Shown here: positions 29,109 to 37,284 of the stretch, one piece after another
How the letters are laid out: each line of letters opens with the position of its first letter
How positions within the stretch are numbered: the first letter of the stretch is position 1
Assembly (NCBI RefSeq): GCF_010093305.1
Contig: NZ_PDWS01000009.1
Coordinates: forward strand, 96,184-160,183
Origin: Pseudoxanthomonas sacheonensis
GTDB lineage: Bacteria > Pseudomonadota > Gammaproteobacteria > Xanthomonadales > Xanthomonadaceae
Direction of reading: 5' to 3'
Length of the DNA: 64,000 bases
Notes under the pieces: model-generated
Databases searched by the model: none
Seen by the model: only the letters and a program-made list of their open reading frames with translations
Told to the model about the DNA's origin: nothing
Translations under genes and position numbers: made by a program

Positions 29109-30119
29109 ATGCCCGCCTGGTTGTTCGGATCGGTCATTACGCTCCTGGTGGGTGCCGTTACCACTGCTTACCTCTGGCTTGTCCGCCGACGCGACGATGA
29201 AACCGCGGCCGGCTTGCTGGCCCTGGCCGGAATGCGCTGGCGCGATTTTTCCCGCCTGATCCTGGAAGCCATGGAGCTGCGCGGGCTGGGGCGCATTCCC
29301 ATCGCAAACGAAGACAGCCAGGAGCACGGCTCCAGTTTCCTGCTCTCCGGCCAGGGCAGGCAGCTGTTGCTGGCCTGCAAGCATGGTTCGGCCTACCGCA
29401 TCGGTTCGGCAGCCGTGGACGAATTCGCTTCCGAGATCCGTCTGCGCGGCGTCCAGGGCGGAATCCTGGTGACCGAGGGCGTGCTGGACAAGGGCGGTGT
29501 GGAAAAGGCGGGCCGCTACAACATCGAAGTCATCGATGGCCCCCTGCTCTGGCCAACGGTCAAGCCGATGGTGGAAGGCAACCTGCAGCGCCGCATCGTC
29601 GGCAATGCCTCGTCCCGCGCACGCCGCCACATCGGCATCGCCTGGCTGGGTGCGTTCACCCTGGGCCTGGCGTCGGCGCTGGCTTTCCCGGGCGTACTGG
29701 CCCCCGAGTCGGCGCCGGTGCCGACTCCGGTATCGGCTGCTCCTGCAGCGCCCGCCGCGGAGGCTGGCGAACCTGCCATTGCACCCGCCGCCCCTGCACC
29801 CGGCATTGCGACAGCGCCCAAGCCTGCGCCGGCGACCGCAGCACCCGCCGCCGGCGTTACCGCCGCTACGACCGAAGCCGACACCGAAAAGCACCGCGCG
29901 GAAATCTCCAGGAAATTGTCCAAGACCCCGGGCATCAGCCGCGGCGTATGGATATCGCGCTCAACCCTTGCCGTGGACCGCATCGTCCCCGAACAAGAGG
30001 CCTGGCCGCTGGTCTGCAGCCAGCTGAAGGCCTACCCCGATCTGGAGCTCACCCGGGTGCAGATGAATCCACCCCAGGGCAGCACCGATCAAGTGCGTTG
30101 GCGGCAGTGCCCGCTTTAA
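29109..30119 (+). CDS. Membrane-anchored Mrr-like nuclease-fold protein
   Basis: A 336-residue protein. An N-terminal span (LFGSVITLLVGAVTTAYLWL) leads to a domain at about residues 45-155 with the Mrr/restriction-endonuclease pattern: FSRLILEAMELRGLGR, RQLLLACKHG, GGILVTEGVL, IEVIDGPLLW. A second span lies at about 178-196, then an Ala/Pro linker of about 75 residues and a short C-terminal domain. The Lys of the catalytic Q/ExK is present (ACK), but the preceding metal-binding Asp appears replaced (HGSSFLL), so nuclease activity is doubtful. Membrane-tethered Mrr-like proteins are uncharacterised. Confidence 0.7.
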   Translation: MPAWLFGSVITLLVGAVTTAYLWLVRRRDDETAAGLLALAGMRWRDFSRLILEAMELRGLGRIPIANEDSQEHGSSFLLSGQGRQLLLACKHGSAYRIGSAAVDEFASEIRLRGVQGGILVTEGVLDKGGVEKAGRYNIEVIDGPLLWPTVKPMVEGNLQRRIVGNASSRARRHIGIAWLGAFTLGLASALAFPGVLAPESAPVPTPVSAAPAAPAAEAGEPAIAPAAPAPGIATAPKPAPATAAPAAGVTAATTEADTEKHRAEISRKLSKTPGISRGVWISRSTLAVDRIVPEQEAWPLVCSQLKAYPDLELTRVQMNPPQGSTDQVRWRQCPL

Positions 30120-30181
30120 CGGAAGCGCGCTTCAAGAGCCTGTCCAAGATCTCTGAAATATCTCGTAAAAAATGGATCCGC

Positions 30182-30275
30182 CGTCCCCGCGAAGGCGGGG
30201 ACCCAGTGTCTTTCGTACCGCGACCATAGGTTTGCAGAAAGCTTAAGTCGCTGGATCCCCGCCTTCGCGGGGACG
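30182..30275. repeat. CGTCCCCGCGAAGGCGGGG inverted repeat with conserved core
   Basis: Arms 30182-30206 and 30251-30275. The interior TGTCTTTCGTACCGCGAC and TTTGCAGAAAGCTTAAG is shared with the element at 34961-35076, so the whole unit, not just the hairpin arms, is repeated. Confidence 0.85.
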
Positions 30276-30298
30276 ACGAGCCACGGCAGGCGGTGCGG

Positions 30299-32287
30299 CT
30301 ACCAGTGCACGCCGCGCATCAACGAAGCGAATGCGATCTGCTCCTGGCTGGGCGCCGATTCCTTCAGCGCCTTGCGGTCGCCCTTGGCTGCGGCCGAATC
30401 GGGGAACAGTTCGAACGCCGTGCTCATGATCACCTCGTAGGCCTTCGGCGCCAGCGCATTGATCAAGGCCGAGAAGATGCCCAGGCGCGTGGCGATGCGG
30501 CTGGGTTTCTCGATGATCGCCTTGACCAGCAGGTCCGCGGCTTCTTCAGGCGATAGCGTGGGCACGCTGTCGTACATCTTGGTCGGCGCGATCATCGGCG
30601 TCTTCACCAGCGGCATGTTGATGGTGGTGAAGCTGATGCCCTTGCCCGACAGCTCGCCCTGCGCGCAGCGGCTGAAGGCGTCCAGCGCCGCCTTCGACGC
30701 CACGTACGCGGAGAAACGCGGCGAACTGGCCAGCACGCCGATCGAGCTGATGTTGATGATGTGGCCCTTGCGGCGATGGGTCATGGTGGGCATGAAGCCC
30801 ATGATCAGGCGGATGCTGCCGAAATAATTCAGCTGCATGGTGCGTTCGAAATCGTGGAAGCGGTCGTAGCTGGCTTCGATCGAACGGCGGATCGAGCGTC
30901 CCGCGTTGTTGATCAGGATGTCGACGTGGCCGTGCTCCTCCAGCACCAGCTTCACCAGCCGGTCGCAGTCGGCCATGTCGGCCAGATCCGCGGTGTAGGC
31001 GAAGACCTTGCCGCCGGCTTTCTTCATCTCATCGCGGGCCTTGAACAGTTCTTCCTCGCCGCGCGCGACGATAACCGTGATCGCGCCAGCCTCGGCCACG
31101 CGCTGCGCGGTGGACAGGCCGATGCCCGACGAACCGCCGGTGATCACCACCACCTTGTTGCGCACCTTGCCCTTCAGGGTGCGGTCGATGAACAGGTCCG
31201 GGTCCAGATGCCGTTCCCAGTAATCCCACAACCGCCAGGCATAGCCTTCCAGCCTGGGCACCGCGATGCCGCTGCCCTTGAGCGCGCGCTCGGCCTCGCG
31301 GCTGTCGAAACGGGTGGGATAGGTGATGAACTTAAGCACTTCCTTCGGTATCTTGAAGTCGCGCAGCAACATGCCGATGAAACGCTTCACCGGCGGCAGA
31401 TTGCCGACCGCGCCGCGGATGCCGCTGGGCACGAAGGCGAACATGCGCGCGTCGATGCGCATGGTCATTTCCGGCGCATGGCCCGCGCGGCAGAACACGT
31501 TCAGCACTTCGCCCACGCGCATGGGCTCCGGATCGGTCAGGTGGAAGGTGTGACCGTCCAGCTTGGGCTTGTGCGCGATGTGGTCCATGGCGTCGGCCAC
31601 GTAATCCACCGGCACGATATTGATGCGCCCGCCCTCGATGCCCAGCACCGGCATCCACGGCGGCAGCGTCTCGCGCAATTTCTTGATCAGGGTGAAGAAG
31701 TAATAAGGCCCGTCGATCTTGTCGATTTCGCCGGTCTGCGAATGTCCCACCACCATGCCGGGGCGGTAGATGCGCCATTTCAGGCGCTTCTCGTTGCGGA
31801 CCAGCCCTTCCGAGTCGTGCTTGGTGCGCAGGTACGGGTCGTCCAGGCCCTCGGCCTCGTCGAACATGTCTTCGCGGAAGATGCCCGGGTACAGGCCGGC
31901 GGCCGCGATGGAGCTGGTGTGATGGAAGGTTCCCGCCTTGATGGCGGCGGCCAGGTCCAGCGCATGCCGGGTGCCGTCGATATTGGCGGCGCGCTGCGCT
32001 TCGGCGCTGGCGGCCAGATCGTAGATGGCGGCCAGATGGAAGAAATGTTTCACCTTCCCGGACAGCGTTCGCAGTTGGCCGGGGGTGAGCCCGCACTTGG
32101 GCTTGGTCATGTCGCCGTAGACCACGCTGACCCGCTTGAGGTCCCAGCCCGCTTTCTTGGCGATGGCGTCGAACTTCTTCTGCGAATCCTTGCGGACCAG
32201 GACGTACACGGTACCGCTGCGCTTGAGCAGGTTGGTGACCAGGTAGCGGCCGATGAATCCCGTGGCGCCGGTGACGAAATAACTCAT
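30299..32287 (-). CDS. Two-domain fatty acyl-CoA reductase (alcohol-forming)
   Basis: A 662-residue protein starting MSYFVTGATGFIGRYLV. The N-terminal extended SDR half has Rossmann motif GATGFIG, catalytic YLRTK and RIYRPGMVVGHS. The C-terminal classical SDR half has GGSSGIG and YVASK. From memory it closely resembles the Marinobacter enzyme of about 661 residues that reduces fatty acyl-CoA to fatty alcohol for wax esters: shared runs include YYFFTLIKKLRE-like, NIVPVDYVADAMDHIAH, TTINMPLVKTPMIAPTK and the C-terminal MRGVHW. It is divergent from acyl-CoA-binding protein, which would present the substrate. Many relatives are annotated only as SDR. Confidence 0.85.
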   Translation of the reverse strand: MSYFVTGATGFIGRYLVTNLLKRSGTVYVLVRKDSQKKFDAIAKKAGWDLKRVSVVYGDMTKPKCGLTPGQLRTLSGKVKHFFHLAAIYDLAASAEAQRAANIDGTRHALDLAAAIKAGTFHHTSSIAAAGLYPGIFREDMFDEAEGLDDPYLRTKHDSEGLVRNEKRLKWRIYRPGMVVGHSQTGEIDKIDGPYYFFTLIKKLRETLPPWMPVLGIEGGRINIVPVDYVADAMDHIAHKPKLDGHTFHLTDPEPMRVGEVLNVFCRAGHAPEMTMRIDARMFAFVPSGIRGAVGNLPPVKRFIGMLLRDFKIPKEVLKFITYPTRFDSREAERALKGSGIAVPRLEGYAWRLWDYWERHLDPDLFIDRTLKGKVRNKVVVITGGSSGIGLSTAQRVAEAGAITVIVARGEEELFKARDEMKKAGGKVFAYTADLADMADCDRLVKLVLEEHGHVDILINNAGRSIRRSIEASYDRFHDFERTMQLNYFGSIRLIMGFMPTMTHRRKGHIINISSIGVLASSPRFSAYVASKAALDAFSRCAQGELSGKGISFTTINMPLVKTPMIAPTKMYDSVPTLSPEEAADLLVKAIIEKPSRIATRLGIFSALINALAPKAYEVIMSTAFELFPDSAAAKGDRKALKESAPSQEQIAFASLMRGVHW

Positions 32288-32450
32288 GTGCGGTCTATCC
32301 CTGGTGTTTGGGCGCGGCCCCTCCGCTGCGCCCCTGCGGCCTAAGTTGCCAGAGATGGCGCTGTTCGACAATGCCGCCGCGTATGGAATGGCATTGACCC
32401 GTCCTGCCCCGCGTGGTGTGATGCGCGCGATCACTGGGAGGGATCTTTAC
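32288..32450. promoter_or_regulatory. Divergent control region, acyl-CoA reductase / ACBP
   Basis: 163 bases between divergent starts, so promoters for both must lie here. The downstream TetR protein is the obvious candidate regulator. I do not see an unambiguous TetR-type palindrome. GGGAGGG just before ATCTTTACATG gives ACBP a strong ribosome site. Confidence 0.5.
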
Positions 32451-32708
32451 ATGGCAGATCTGAAAAGCAGCTTCGAACAGGCATCCAAGGCGATCCAGGG
32501 CCTGTCCGAACGTCCGGACAACGACACTCTCCTGCGCCTGTATGCGCTCTACAAGCAGGGTTCGGAAGGCGACGTCAGCGGCGACAAGCCGGGGTTCTTC
32601 GATTTCGTCGGCACCGCCAAGTACGAAGCCTGGGCCAAGCTGAAAGGCACTTCGCAGGAAGAGGCGCAAAAGAAGTATGTGGATCTGGTGAAGAAGCTGA
32701 CCGCCTGA
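32451..32708 (+). CDS. Acyl-CoA-binding protein
   Basis: An 85-residue four-helix protein with the ACBP core: LRLYALYKQGSEGDV, then KYEAWAKLKGTSQEEAQKKY. These residues contact the CoA moiety (Tyr, Lys) and the acyl chain. ACBP is widespread in eukaryotes and patchy in bacteria. Divergence from an acyl-CoA reductase and a TetR regulator immediately downstream support a long-chain acyl-CoA role. The start is fixed by a strong ribosome site. Confidence 0.93.
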   Translation: MADLKSSFEQASKAIQGLSERPDNDTLLRLYALYKQGSEGDVSGDKPGFFDFVGTAKYEAWAKLKGTSQEEAQKKYVDLVKKLTA

Positions 32709-32729
32709 CCCGGCGCCGGAACCGATCGG

Positions 32730-33356
32730 GTGGCACGCGACACGCGCCAACGCATCCTCGATGCTTCGCTTGCGATGTTCAACACGCAGGGCGAGCCGCA
32801 CGTCACCACCAACCACATCGCCGACGAGCTGGAGATCAGTCCGGGCAATCTGTACTACCACTTCCGCAACAAGGACGACATCATCGAGCAGCTGTTCGCG
32901 CGCTATGAAGAGCGCATGGACGCGGCCCTGGCGACGCCGTCCGGTCGCCTGCCGGAACTGGAGGACATCTGGCTGCAGCTGCACCTGGTGTTCGAATGCA
33001 TCTGGGACTACCGGTTCCTGTACCGCGACCTGGTCGAGATCCTCAGCCGCAACCGGCGCATCCGCATGCGCTTCGCGCGCATCCTCAAGCGCGCCGACGA
33101 CAGCGCGCACGCGGTGATGCGCGGCCTGTCGCAGGCGGGCATCATGCGCGCCTCGGCCGCGGAACTGGCCGGCACCGCCACCAACGTGCTGGTCATCGCC
33201 ACTTTCTGGCTCAACTACGCCGCCGCACGCGGCGACAAGGACGAACAGGTCGCGATCCGTCATGGCATCGTGCAGGTGATGATGCTGCTGGCTCCGTTCC
33301 TGCGGGATGCGGAGCGGGTGCATTTGAATACTTTGACGCAGGCTTATCTGGATTAA
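32730..33356 (+). CDS. TetR-family transcriptional regulator
   Basis: A 208-residue regulator starting GTG, 21 bases after ACBP and so in the same operon. The helix-turn-helix is HVTTNHIADELEISPGNLYY HFRNK at about residues 25-48. The C-terminal ligand domain is helical with a hydrophobic core (ATNVLVIATFWLNYAAA). Given its neighbours, a fatty acyl-CoA or fatty acid ligand is a reasonable guess. It probably controls the ACBP operon and the divergent reductase. Confidence 0.88.
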   Translation: MARDTRQRILDASLAMFNTQGEPHVTTNHIADELEISPGNLYYHFRNKDDIIEQLFARYEERMDAALATPSGRLPELEDIWLQLHLVFECIWDYRFLYRDLVEILSRNRRIRMRFARILKRADDSAHAVMRGLSQAGIMRASAAELAGTATNVLVIATFWLNYAAARGDKDEQVAIRHGIVQVMMLLAPFLRDAERVHLNTLTQAYLD

Positions 33357-33398
33357 CGTGCTACACCCCACTTCGGGATCTAATCGTAGTTTGCCCGC

Positions 33399-33704
33399 AT
33401 GTCGCACAATCCATACTCTCCACCAGAATCCAGTGCCGGCCAGCCGGGCAAGGCCGTGCCGAACGCCGCGCATAAGCTGGTGGGGATTTTAATAAAGGGT
33501 CTAGGTGCGTTCCTGTCGATGTTCGCTTTCCTAGGATGCTTATTCTCCATCTACGCCCTTATAGACCCACGCGAGGCACAGCTCTCCAATGATGCTGATC
33601 CGTTCGGTCCTCCCCCAACAATAGGAGAGTCGTCGCTGCACCTGGTGATTTGGCTTGTGATCCTCTGTACCGGTCTATGGCTTTTCTTTCGCCGCCGGTC
33701 CTAG
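33399..33704 (+). CDS. Small two-span membrane protein
   Basis: A 101-residue protein with a Pro/Ser-rich N-terminus (HNPYSPPESSAG, an opening common in small uncharacterised inner-membrane proteins). It has two hydrophobic helices (about 30-52 and 80-97) and ends in RRRS. No family is recognised. It has lower G+C than the neighbouring core genes. Confidence 0.6.
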   Translation: MSHNPYSPPESSAGQPGKAVPNAAHKLVGILIKGLGAFLSMFAFLGCLFSIYALIDPREAQLSNDADPFGPPPTIGESSLHLVIWLVILCTGLWLFFRRRS

Positions 33705-33732
33705 TAGCTGCGGCCTAAGAATCCATTCAAGC

Positions 33733-34089
33733 ATGCAAAGCAGCAATTTCAGAAAAGCGCTCAATATCGCTTCTTTGGCGACACTTGTTGCCGCCTTAAT
33801 GCTATCAGCACCGATCGCTGAGCGCTTCATTGCCGCTATCTGGCAGTGGCACAAGTTCGCCGGCTACTCGAATGACGGGCATATCTCTCTTAGCCTCAAG
33901 ACCGGGCTGCTGTTTTCTGGTCTGCTGGCAGTCACTTTTGGGTTCGCTTTGTGGATCAATCGACTGGCTAAACATTGCGTTGCGCGCCGTGCTAGGAATT
34001 GGTCCTTCCTTGCCATGTACGTTGCGGCGACAGTTGTGGTTGCGTACTGGCTCCTCGGCGTGAGCGGACTCAATGTCTGGCGGGCCTAG
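33733..34089 (+). CDS. Small multi-span membrane protein
   Basis: A 118-residue protein with three or four hydrophobic segments (IASLATLVAALMLSA; TGLLFSGLLAVTFGFALW; MYVAATVVVAYWLLGV). No family is recognised. It lies 28 bases after the previous small membrane gene in the same direction. The two may be co-transcribed. Confidence 0.55.
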   Translation: MQSSNFRKALNIASLATLVAALMLSAPIAERFIAAIWQWHKFAGYSNDGHISLSLKTGLLFSGLLAVTFGFALWINRLAKHCVARRARNWSFLAMYVAATVVVAYWLLGVSGLNVWRA

Positions 34090-34149
34090 CAATTTGATCA
34101 AACCGAAGTCGATTCACGGATCGGTTTAACTCTGGGATTAGGGTTTTCC

Positions 34150-34479
34150 ATGCACTCAATCAGGTTCACCCAATGGATCGCTTGCTGTGGGACCATGCTC
34201 CTGCTGGTCGCATGTGCTTCCAACAGGGAACTGCCGGAGTACGCTGCCGAGTGCGATATCTCATCCTTGAAATCCACCAACTACCCGCATGACACTTGGT
34301 GTCATATCAAGTACTCGGCGCTACGCTGCAGCACCAAGGAGGACAAGTGTCTTACCCAGTGCGAGCGACAAGGGGGTGCGCGTCAGATTGGCGGGGGATG
34401 CGCTCATGCTTGCGCCCAGAACGGCGGCGGAATCTGGCCTCCAGAGGCGATCGCTTGCGCTAACGAAGACGCACCCTAA
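34150..34479 (+). CDS. Cysteine-rich lipoprotein, hypothetical
   Basis: A 109-residue protein. The signal peptide ends in lipobox LLLVAC, so the mature protein should be lipidated. The mature part has about nine cysteines (ECDIS, TWCHIK, LRCST, DKCLTQCERQ, GCAHACAQ), suggesting several disulfides. No family is recognised. Confidence 0.6.
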   Translation: MHSIRFTQWIACCGTMLLLVACASNRELPEYAAECDISSLKSTNYPHDTWCHIKYSALRCSTKEDKCLTQCERQGGARQIGGGCAHACAQNGGGIWPPEAIACANEDAP

Positions 34480-34489
34480 AGGAGAACCG

Positions 34490-34858
34490 ATGGCCATTAC
34501 AGGCGTGATTGCCCAGTTGCGTACGACCGACATGGCCTCATCGATCGGCTTCTATACACGCAAGCTGGGGTTTTCCATCGAATTCAACTACCAGGATTTC
34601 TACACCGGGATTCGCGCGGGGGACCAAGTTTTCCACTTGAAGCTTGTCGACGAGAAGGACCCCTCTATTCCGTATGTCGACGAGGGCGGGCATTTCCATC
34701 TCTATCTTCAGACCAATGGCGTGATCGAGTTCGCTGCAAAACTGAAGGCAAAAGATGTCCACCTGGTAGAAGACGTGCACGAAACGCCCTGGAATACGAG
34801 AGAGATCGTCATCCACGACGACCAGGGCCACACTTTGTATATCGGCGAGCCGTTGTAG
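34490..34858 (+). CDS. VOC-family protein (glyoxalase/bleomycin-resistance fold)
   Basis: A 122-residue VOC protein: RTTDMASSIGFYTRKLGF at the start and VHETPWNTREIVIHDDQGHT at the end are the two halves of the paired beta-alpha-beta-beta-beta fold. The metal ligands would come from the dimer. AGGAG eight bases upstream supports ATG 34490. The substrate cannot be named; metal-dependent dioxygenases, isomerases and drug-binding proteins share this fold. Confidence 0.85.
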   Translation: MAITGVIAQLRTTDMASSIGFYTRKLGFSIEFNYQDFYTGIRAGDQVFHLKLVDEKDPSIPYVDEGGHFHLYLQTNGVIEFAAKLKAKDVHLVEDVHETPWNTREIVIHDDQGHTLYIGEPL

Positions 34859-34891
34859 CCGGCGATCATTCACCGATGCAAGGGGGTTTCC

Positions 34892-35029
34892 ATGAGTCAA
34901 CCCGCAAAGAAGACCACTAAGAAGCCCGCCAAGAGCGCGCAGCCACCAGCACCATTGACTCGTCGTCCCCGCGAAGGCGGGGATCCAGTGTCTTTCGTGC
35001 CGCGACTTCGCGCTTTGCAGAAAAGCTAA
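34892..35029 (+). CDS. 45-codon ORF whose 3' half is a repeat element
   Basis: ATG 34892 has AGGGGG seven bases upstream. Codons 1-22 encode a Lys/Pro/Ala peptide (SQPAKKTTKKPAKSAQPP). From codon 24 the reading frame runs through the repeat at 34961 and stops inside it at 35027. It looks like a Lys-rich gene, perhaps a phasin-type or histone-like tail, cut off by arrival of the repeat. It may be expressed as a short peptide or be debris. Confidence 0.4.
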   Translation: MSQPAKKTTKKPAKSAQPPAPLTRRPREGGDPVSFVPRLRALQKS

Positions 35030-35076
35030 GAGCCAGGAGCTAAAGTCCCTGGATCCCCGCCTTCGCGGGGATGACG
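34961..35076. repeat. CGTCGTCCCCGCGAAGGCGGGG inverted repeat with conserved core, copy 2
   Basis: Arms 34961-34988 and 35049-35076. The interior starts TGTCTTTCGTGCCGCGAC and contains TTTGCAGAAAAGC, as in the 30182 element, but is 16 bases longer before the right arm. Confidence 0.85.
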
Positions 35077-35131
35077 GGATTATTTTTTTCGGACTATTGA
35101 AAACTCTTGAACGCGCTCTTCTGAACCCTGA

Positions 35132-35551
35132 TCAGCCGCGCGTCCTGCGCACCAGGCGCTTGGCCGCTGGCTTGCGGGCCGGGGTGGCGCGGGCGCGTTT
35201 GGCGGCTGCTTTCTTCACCGGCTTGCGGCCACGGGTGGTTTTCTTGGGCGCCGGCTTCAGGCCCAGCTTGACCAGCACCGGGGCCAGGCGTGCTTCCACT
35301 TCGGCGCTGAACTGGCTGGCCTTGGCCTCGCCCTGTTCGCGGACGCTGGCGATGCCGCCAAGCACGTTCGCCTGGGCTTCGTCGGCCAACTTGCCAGCCT
35401 GCTTCTTCAGCGACACGACCTTGGCGACGGCGTCGTTGGCGGCATTCAAGGTTTCGCGGCGAGCGACGGCGGCCACGCCCAGACCGGCGAGCCACAGGTG
35501 ACGCAGGGTGGTTTCCTGCACCTTGGATTTGGTTTTCTTCTTGGCGGCCAT
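35132..35551 (-). CDS. Phasin-like Lys/Ala-tailed protein
   Basis: A 139-residue protein. Residues 12-32 (TLRHLWLAGLGVAAVARRET) match the opening helix of PhaI/PhaF-type phasins and resemble the phasin at 28.3 kb. A helical middle follows, and a Lys/Arg/Ala tail (KKAAAKRARATPARKPAAKR) would bind DNA or RNA. GGAG six bases upstream supports the start. PHA granule association is inferred; a histone-like role is the alternative. Confidence 0.7.
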   Translation of the reverse strand: MAAKKKTKSKVQETTLRHLWLAGLGVAAVARRETLNAANDAVAKVVSLKKQAGKLADEAQANVLGGIASVREQGEAKASQFSAEVEARLAPVLVKLGLKPAPKKTTRGRKPVKKAAAKRARATPARKPAAKRLVRRTRG

Positions 35552-35647
35552 GGGGGCTCCGGGGTACCGGCCACGATGGCCGGTTTACGCAGTGGATACT
35601 GCCCAGCGAGGCTGGAGCAAACACACTAGCCGTCCCGGAATCGAGGA

Positions 35648-35743
35648 CGTGGGAGCGGCGTCCCGCCGCGAGCTTTTGCTCTAGGGACTGAAACATTCGT
35701 CGCTTGTCTTGCCAAGGGCTCGCGGCGGGACGCCGCTCCCACG
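35648..35743. repeat. CGTGGGAGCGGCGTCCCGCCGCGAGC inverted repeat
   Basis: Perfect 26-base arms at 35648-35673 and 35718-35743 around a 44-base loop. A distinct arm sequence from the other families. It lies in the divergent gap between the phasin-like gene and the TPR-like gene. Confidence 0.85.
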
Positions 35744-35815
35744 AGACTCGCCGGACTTGCCAGCTGCCGTGCCGCCCGCCATGCTCGTCATCAATTCCTT
35801 GGAGGGGATTTGAAC

Positions 35816-36670
35816 ATGGCGGGAAAATCATCGAAGTGGGCCGCGTTTCCGCACGACGCCAAGGCCTTCGCCTATGCCGGCGATGCCTTGAAGAAAGCAT
35901 GGCCCGCGCTGCATGCGGGCGACAATGAACCCTACCCCGACGCCAAGCGCGCGCAAGCTTTGCTGGATGCCGCCGGCAAAGCCGCCAAAGGGCTGGACGC
36001 CGCCTCCCTTTCGACGAAACTGCAGGAGGCCTGGCGCGCCTTCCACCGTGGGGATTTCCAAGCCGCCTTCGAAGCCGGCGAAGCTCTCGGCCCGCTCGGC
36101 GCCTCGGTCGCGGTAAAGGCGCTGGGCATCCACGCCACTTACCTGGTCGATGATGACGCCGAAAAACTCAAGCGTTTCGAACAGGCCGCCAAACTGGCCG
36201 AGGCGGCGGTCAAAGCGCTGCCAGGCGAAGCCAACAGCCACTACCGCCACGCCTTCGCGCTGGGCCGCTACAGCCAGGGCCTGAGCATCGCCAAGGCGCT
36301 GAAGCAGGGCATCGCCGGCAAGGTGCGCGAATCGCTCAACGCCACTCTGGAACTGGCGCCCAAGCACGCCGAAGCGCATACCGCGCTGGCGCTGTACCAC
36401 GCCGAGATCATCGGCAAGATCGGCGCCATGATCGGCGGCCTGACCTACGGGGCCAAGACCGCCGAAGCAGAGTCGCACATCAAGACCGCGTTGAAACTCA
36501 CCCCGGATTCGCCGATCGCCCATGTGGAACACGGCAACGTGCTGTTGCTGCTGTACGGCGAGAAGAAGGAAGACGCCGCCGCCGGCGCCTTCGAAAAAGC
36601 CGGCAAGCTGAAACCGAAGGACGCGATGGAAGCGCTGGACGCGGCATATGCGAAATCGCAGCTCGAATAA
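35816..36670 (+). CDS. Helical-repeat (TPR-like) cytosolic protein
   Basis: A 284-residue, Ala-rich, all-helical protein without signal peptide. Regular helical hairpins such as KLAEAAVKALPGEANSHYRH, ESLNATLELAPKHAEAHTAL and SHIKTALKLTPDSPIAHVEH have TPR spacing. It is probably a scaffold or binding protein. GGAGGGG upstream supports ATG 35816. It overlaps the next gene by 23 bases. Confidence 0.75.
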   Translation: MAGKSSKWAAFPHDAKAFAYAGDALKKAWPALHAGDNEPYPDAKRAQALLDAAGKAAKGLDAASLSTKLQEAWRAFHRGDFQAAFEAGEALGPLGASVAVKALGIHATYLVDDDAEKLKRFEQAAKLAEAAVKALPGEANSHYRHAFALGRYSQGLSIAKALKQGIAGKVRESLNATLELAPKHAEAHTALALYHAEIIGKIGAMIGGLTYGAKTAEAESHIKTALKLTPDSPIAHVEHGNVLLLLYGEKKEDAAAGAFEKAGKLKPKDAMEALDAAYAKSQLE

Positions 36671-37262
36671 ATCGCTGCTGGGAGCATCGCTGTACGCGTG
36701 CGCCTGCCTGTCGGTCGCGCAGACGCCCGCCGGAAAACCCGCGACCGTCGCTGCTCCGCCGATCGCCGTCCCGCCCCCGGTCGCAAGCGCGGGGGCCGAC
36801 GCCTTGGCCGATGCGCTCACCTGCCGGATCAGCTACGAGCGCTACCCGGGCCTGATGCAGGAAATCCGCGACGAACGCGAAGAGGATTTCCGCCAGGCCT
36901 ACCGCCAGCACAGCCAGCCGATGCTGGATGTGTACCGGCTTGAAGAACCCATATCCGCCTGGGGCAACGAAAGCGACGTCATCGTGATCGCACCGAACCG
37001 GGTAATGATGGCGGTGCAAGGTTCGCTGGATGCGGTAACCGCCCAGCTGGAGCACGCGCTGGAACAATCCAGCGAATCGCCGCTGTCCGGCGCATTGGAC
37101 GACCAGCACGCGCTGGTGATCTTCAATGCCGACGCGCCGGGTCTGGAAGGTATGGTGCTGCTGGGCTGCGAATACCGCATTCCGGATATTTCGCTGCTCG
37201 AAGACCCGGCCGATGCATGGCGCAAGCATCCGGTCGTTCCTGCCCTGCCCGCCAAACCCTGA
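36648..37262 (+). CDS. Secreted hypothetical protein
   Basis: A 204-residue protein with a signal peptide-like start (LLGASLYACACLSVAQ) and a Pro/Ala segment to about residue 50. A compact domain follows with two cysteines (LTCRISYERYPG and LLGCEYRIPD). No family is recognised. Overlap with the TPR-like gene implies co-expression. Confidence 0.65.
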   Translation: MRNRSSNKSLLGASLYACACLSVAQTPAGKPATVAAPPIAVPPPVASAGADALADALTCRISYERYPGLMQEIRDEREEDFRQAYRQHSQPMLDVYRLEEPISAWGNESDVIVIAPNRVMMAVQGSLDAVTAQLEHALEQSSESPLSGALDDQHALVIFNADAPGLEGMVLLGCEYRIPDISLLEDPADAWRKHPVVPALPAKP

Positions 37263-37284
37263 CCGCCAGTCGCAGGAACCGGAC

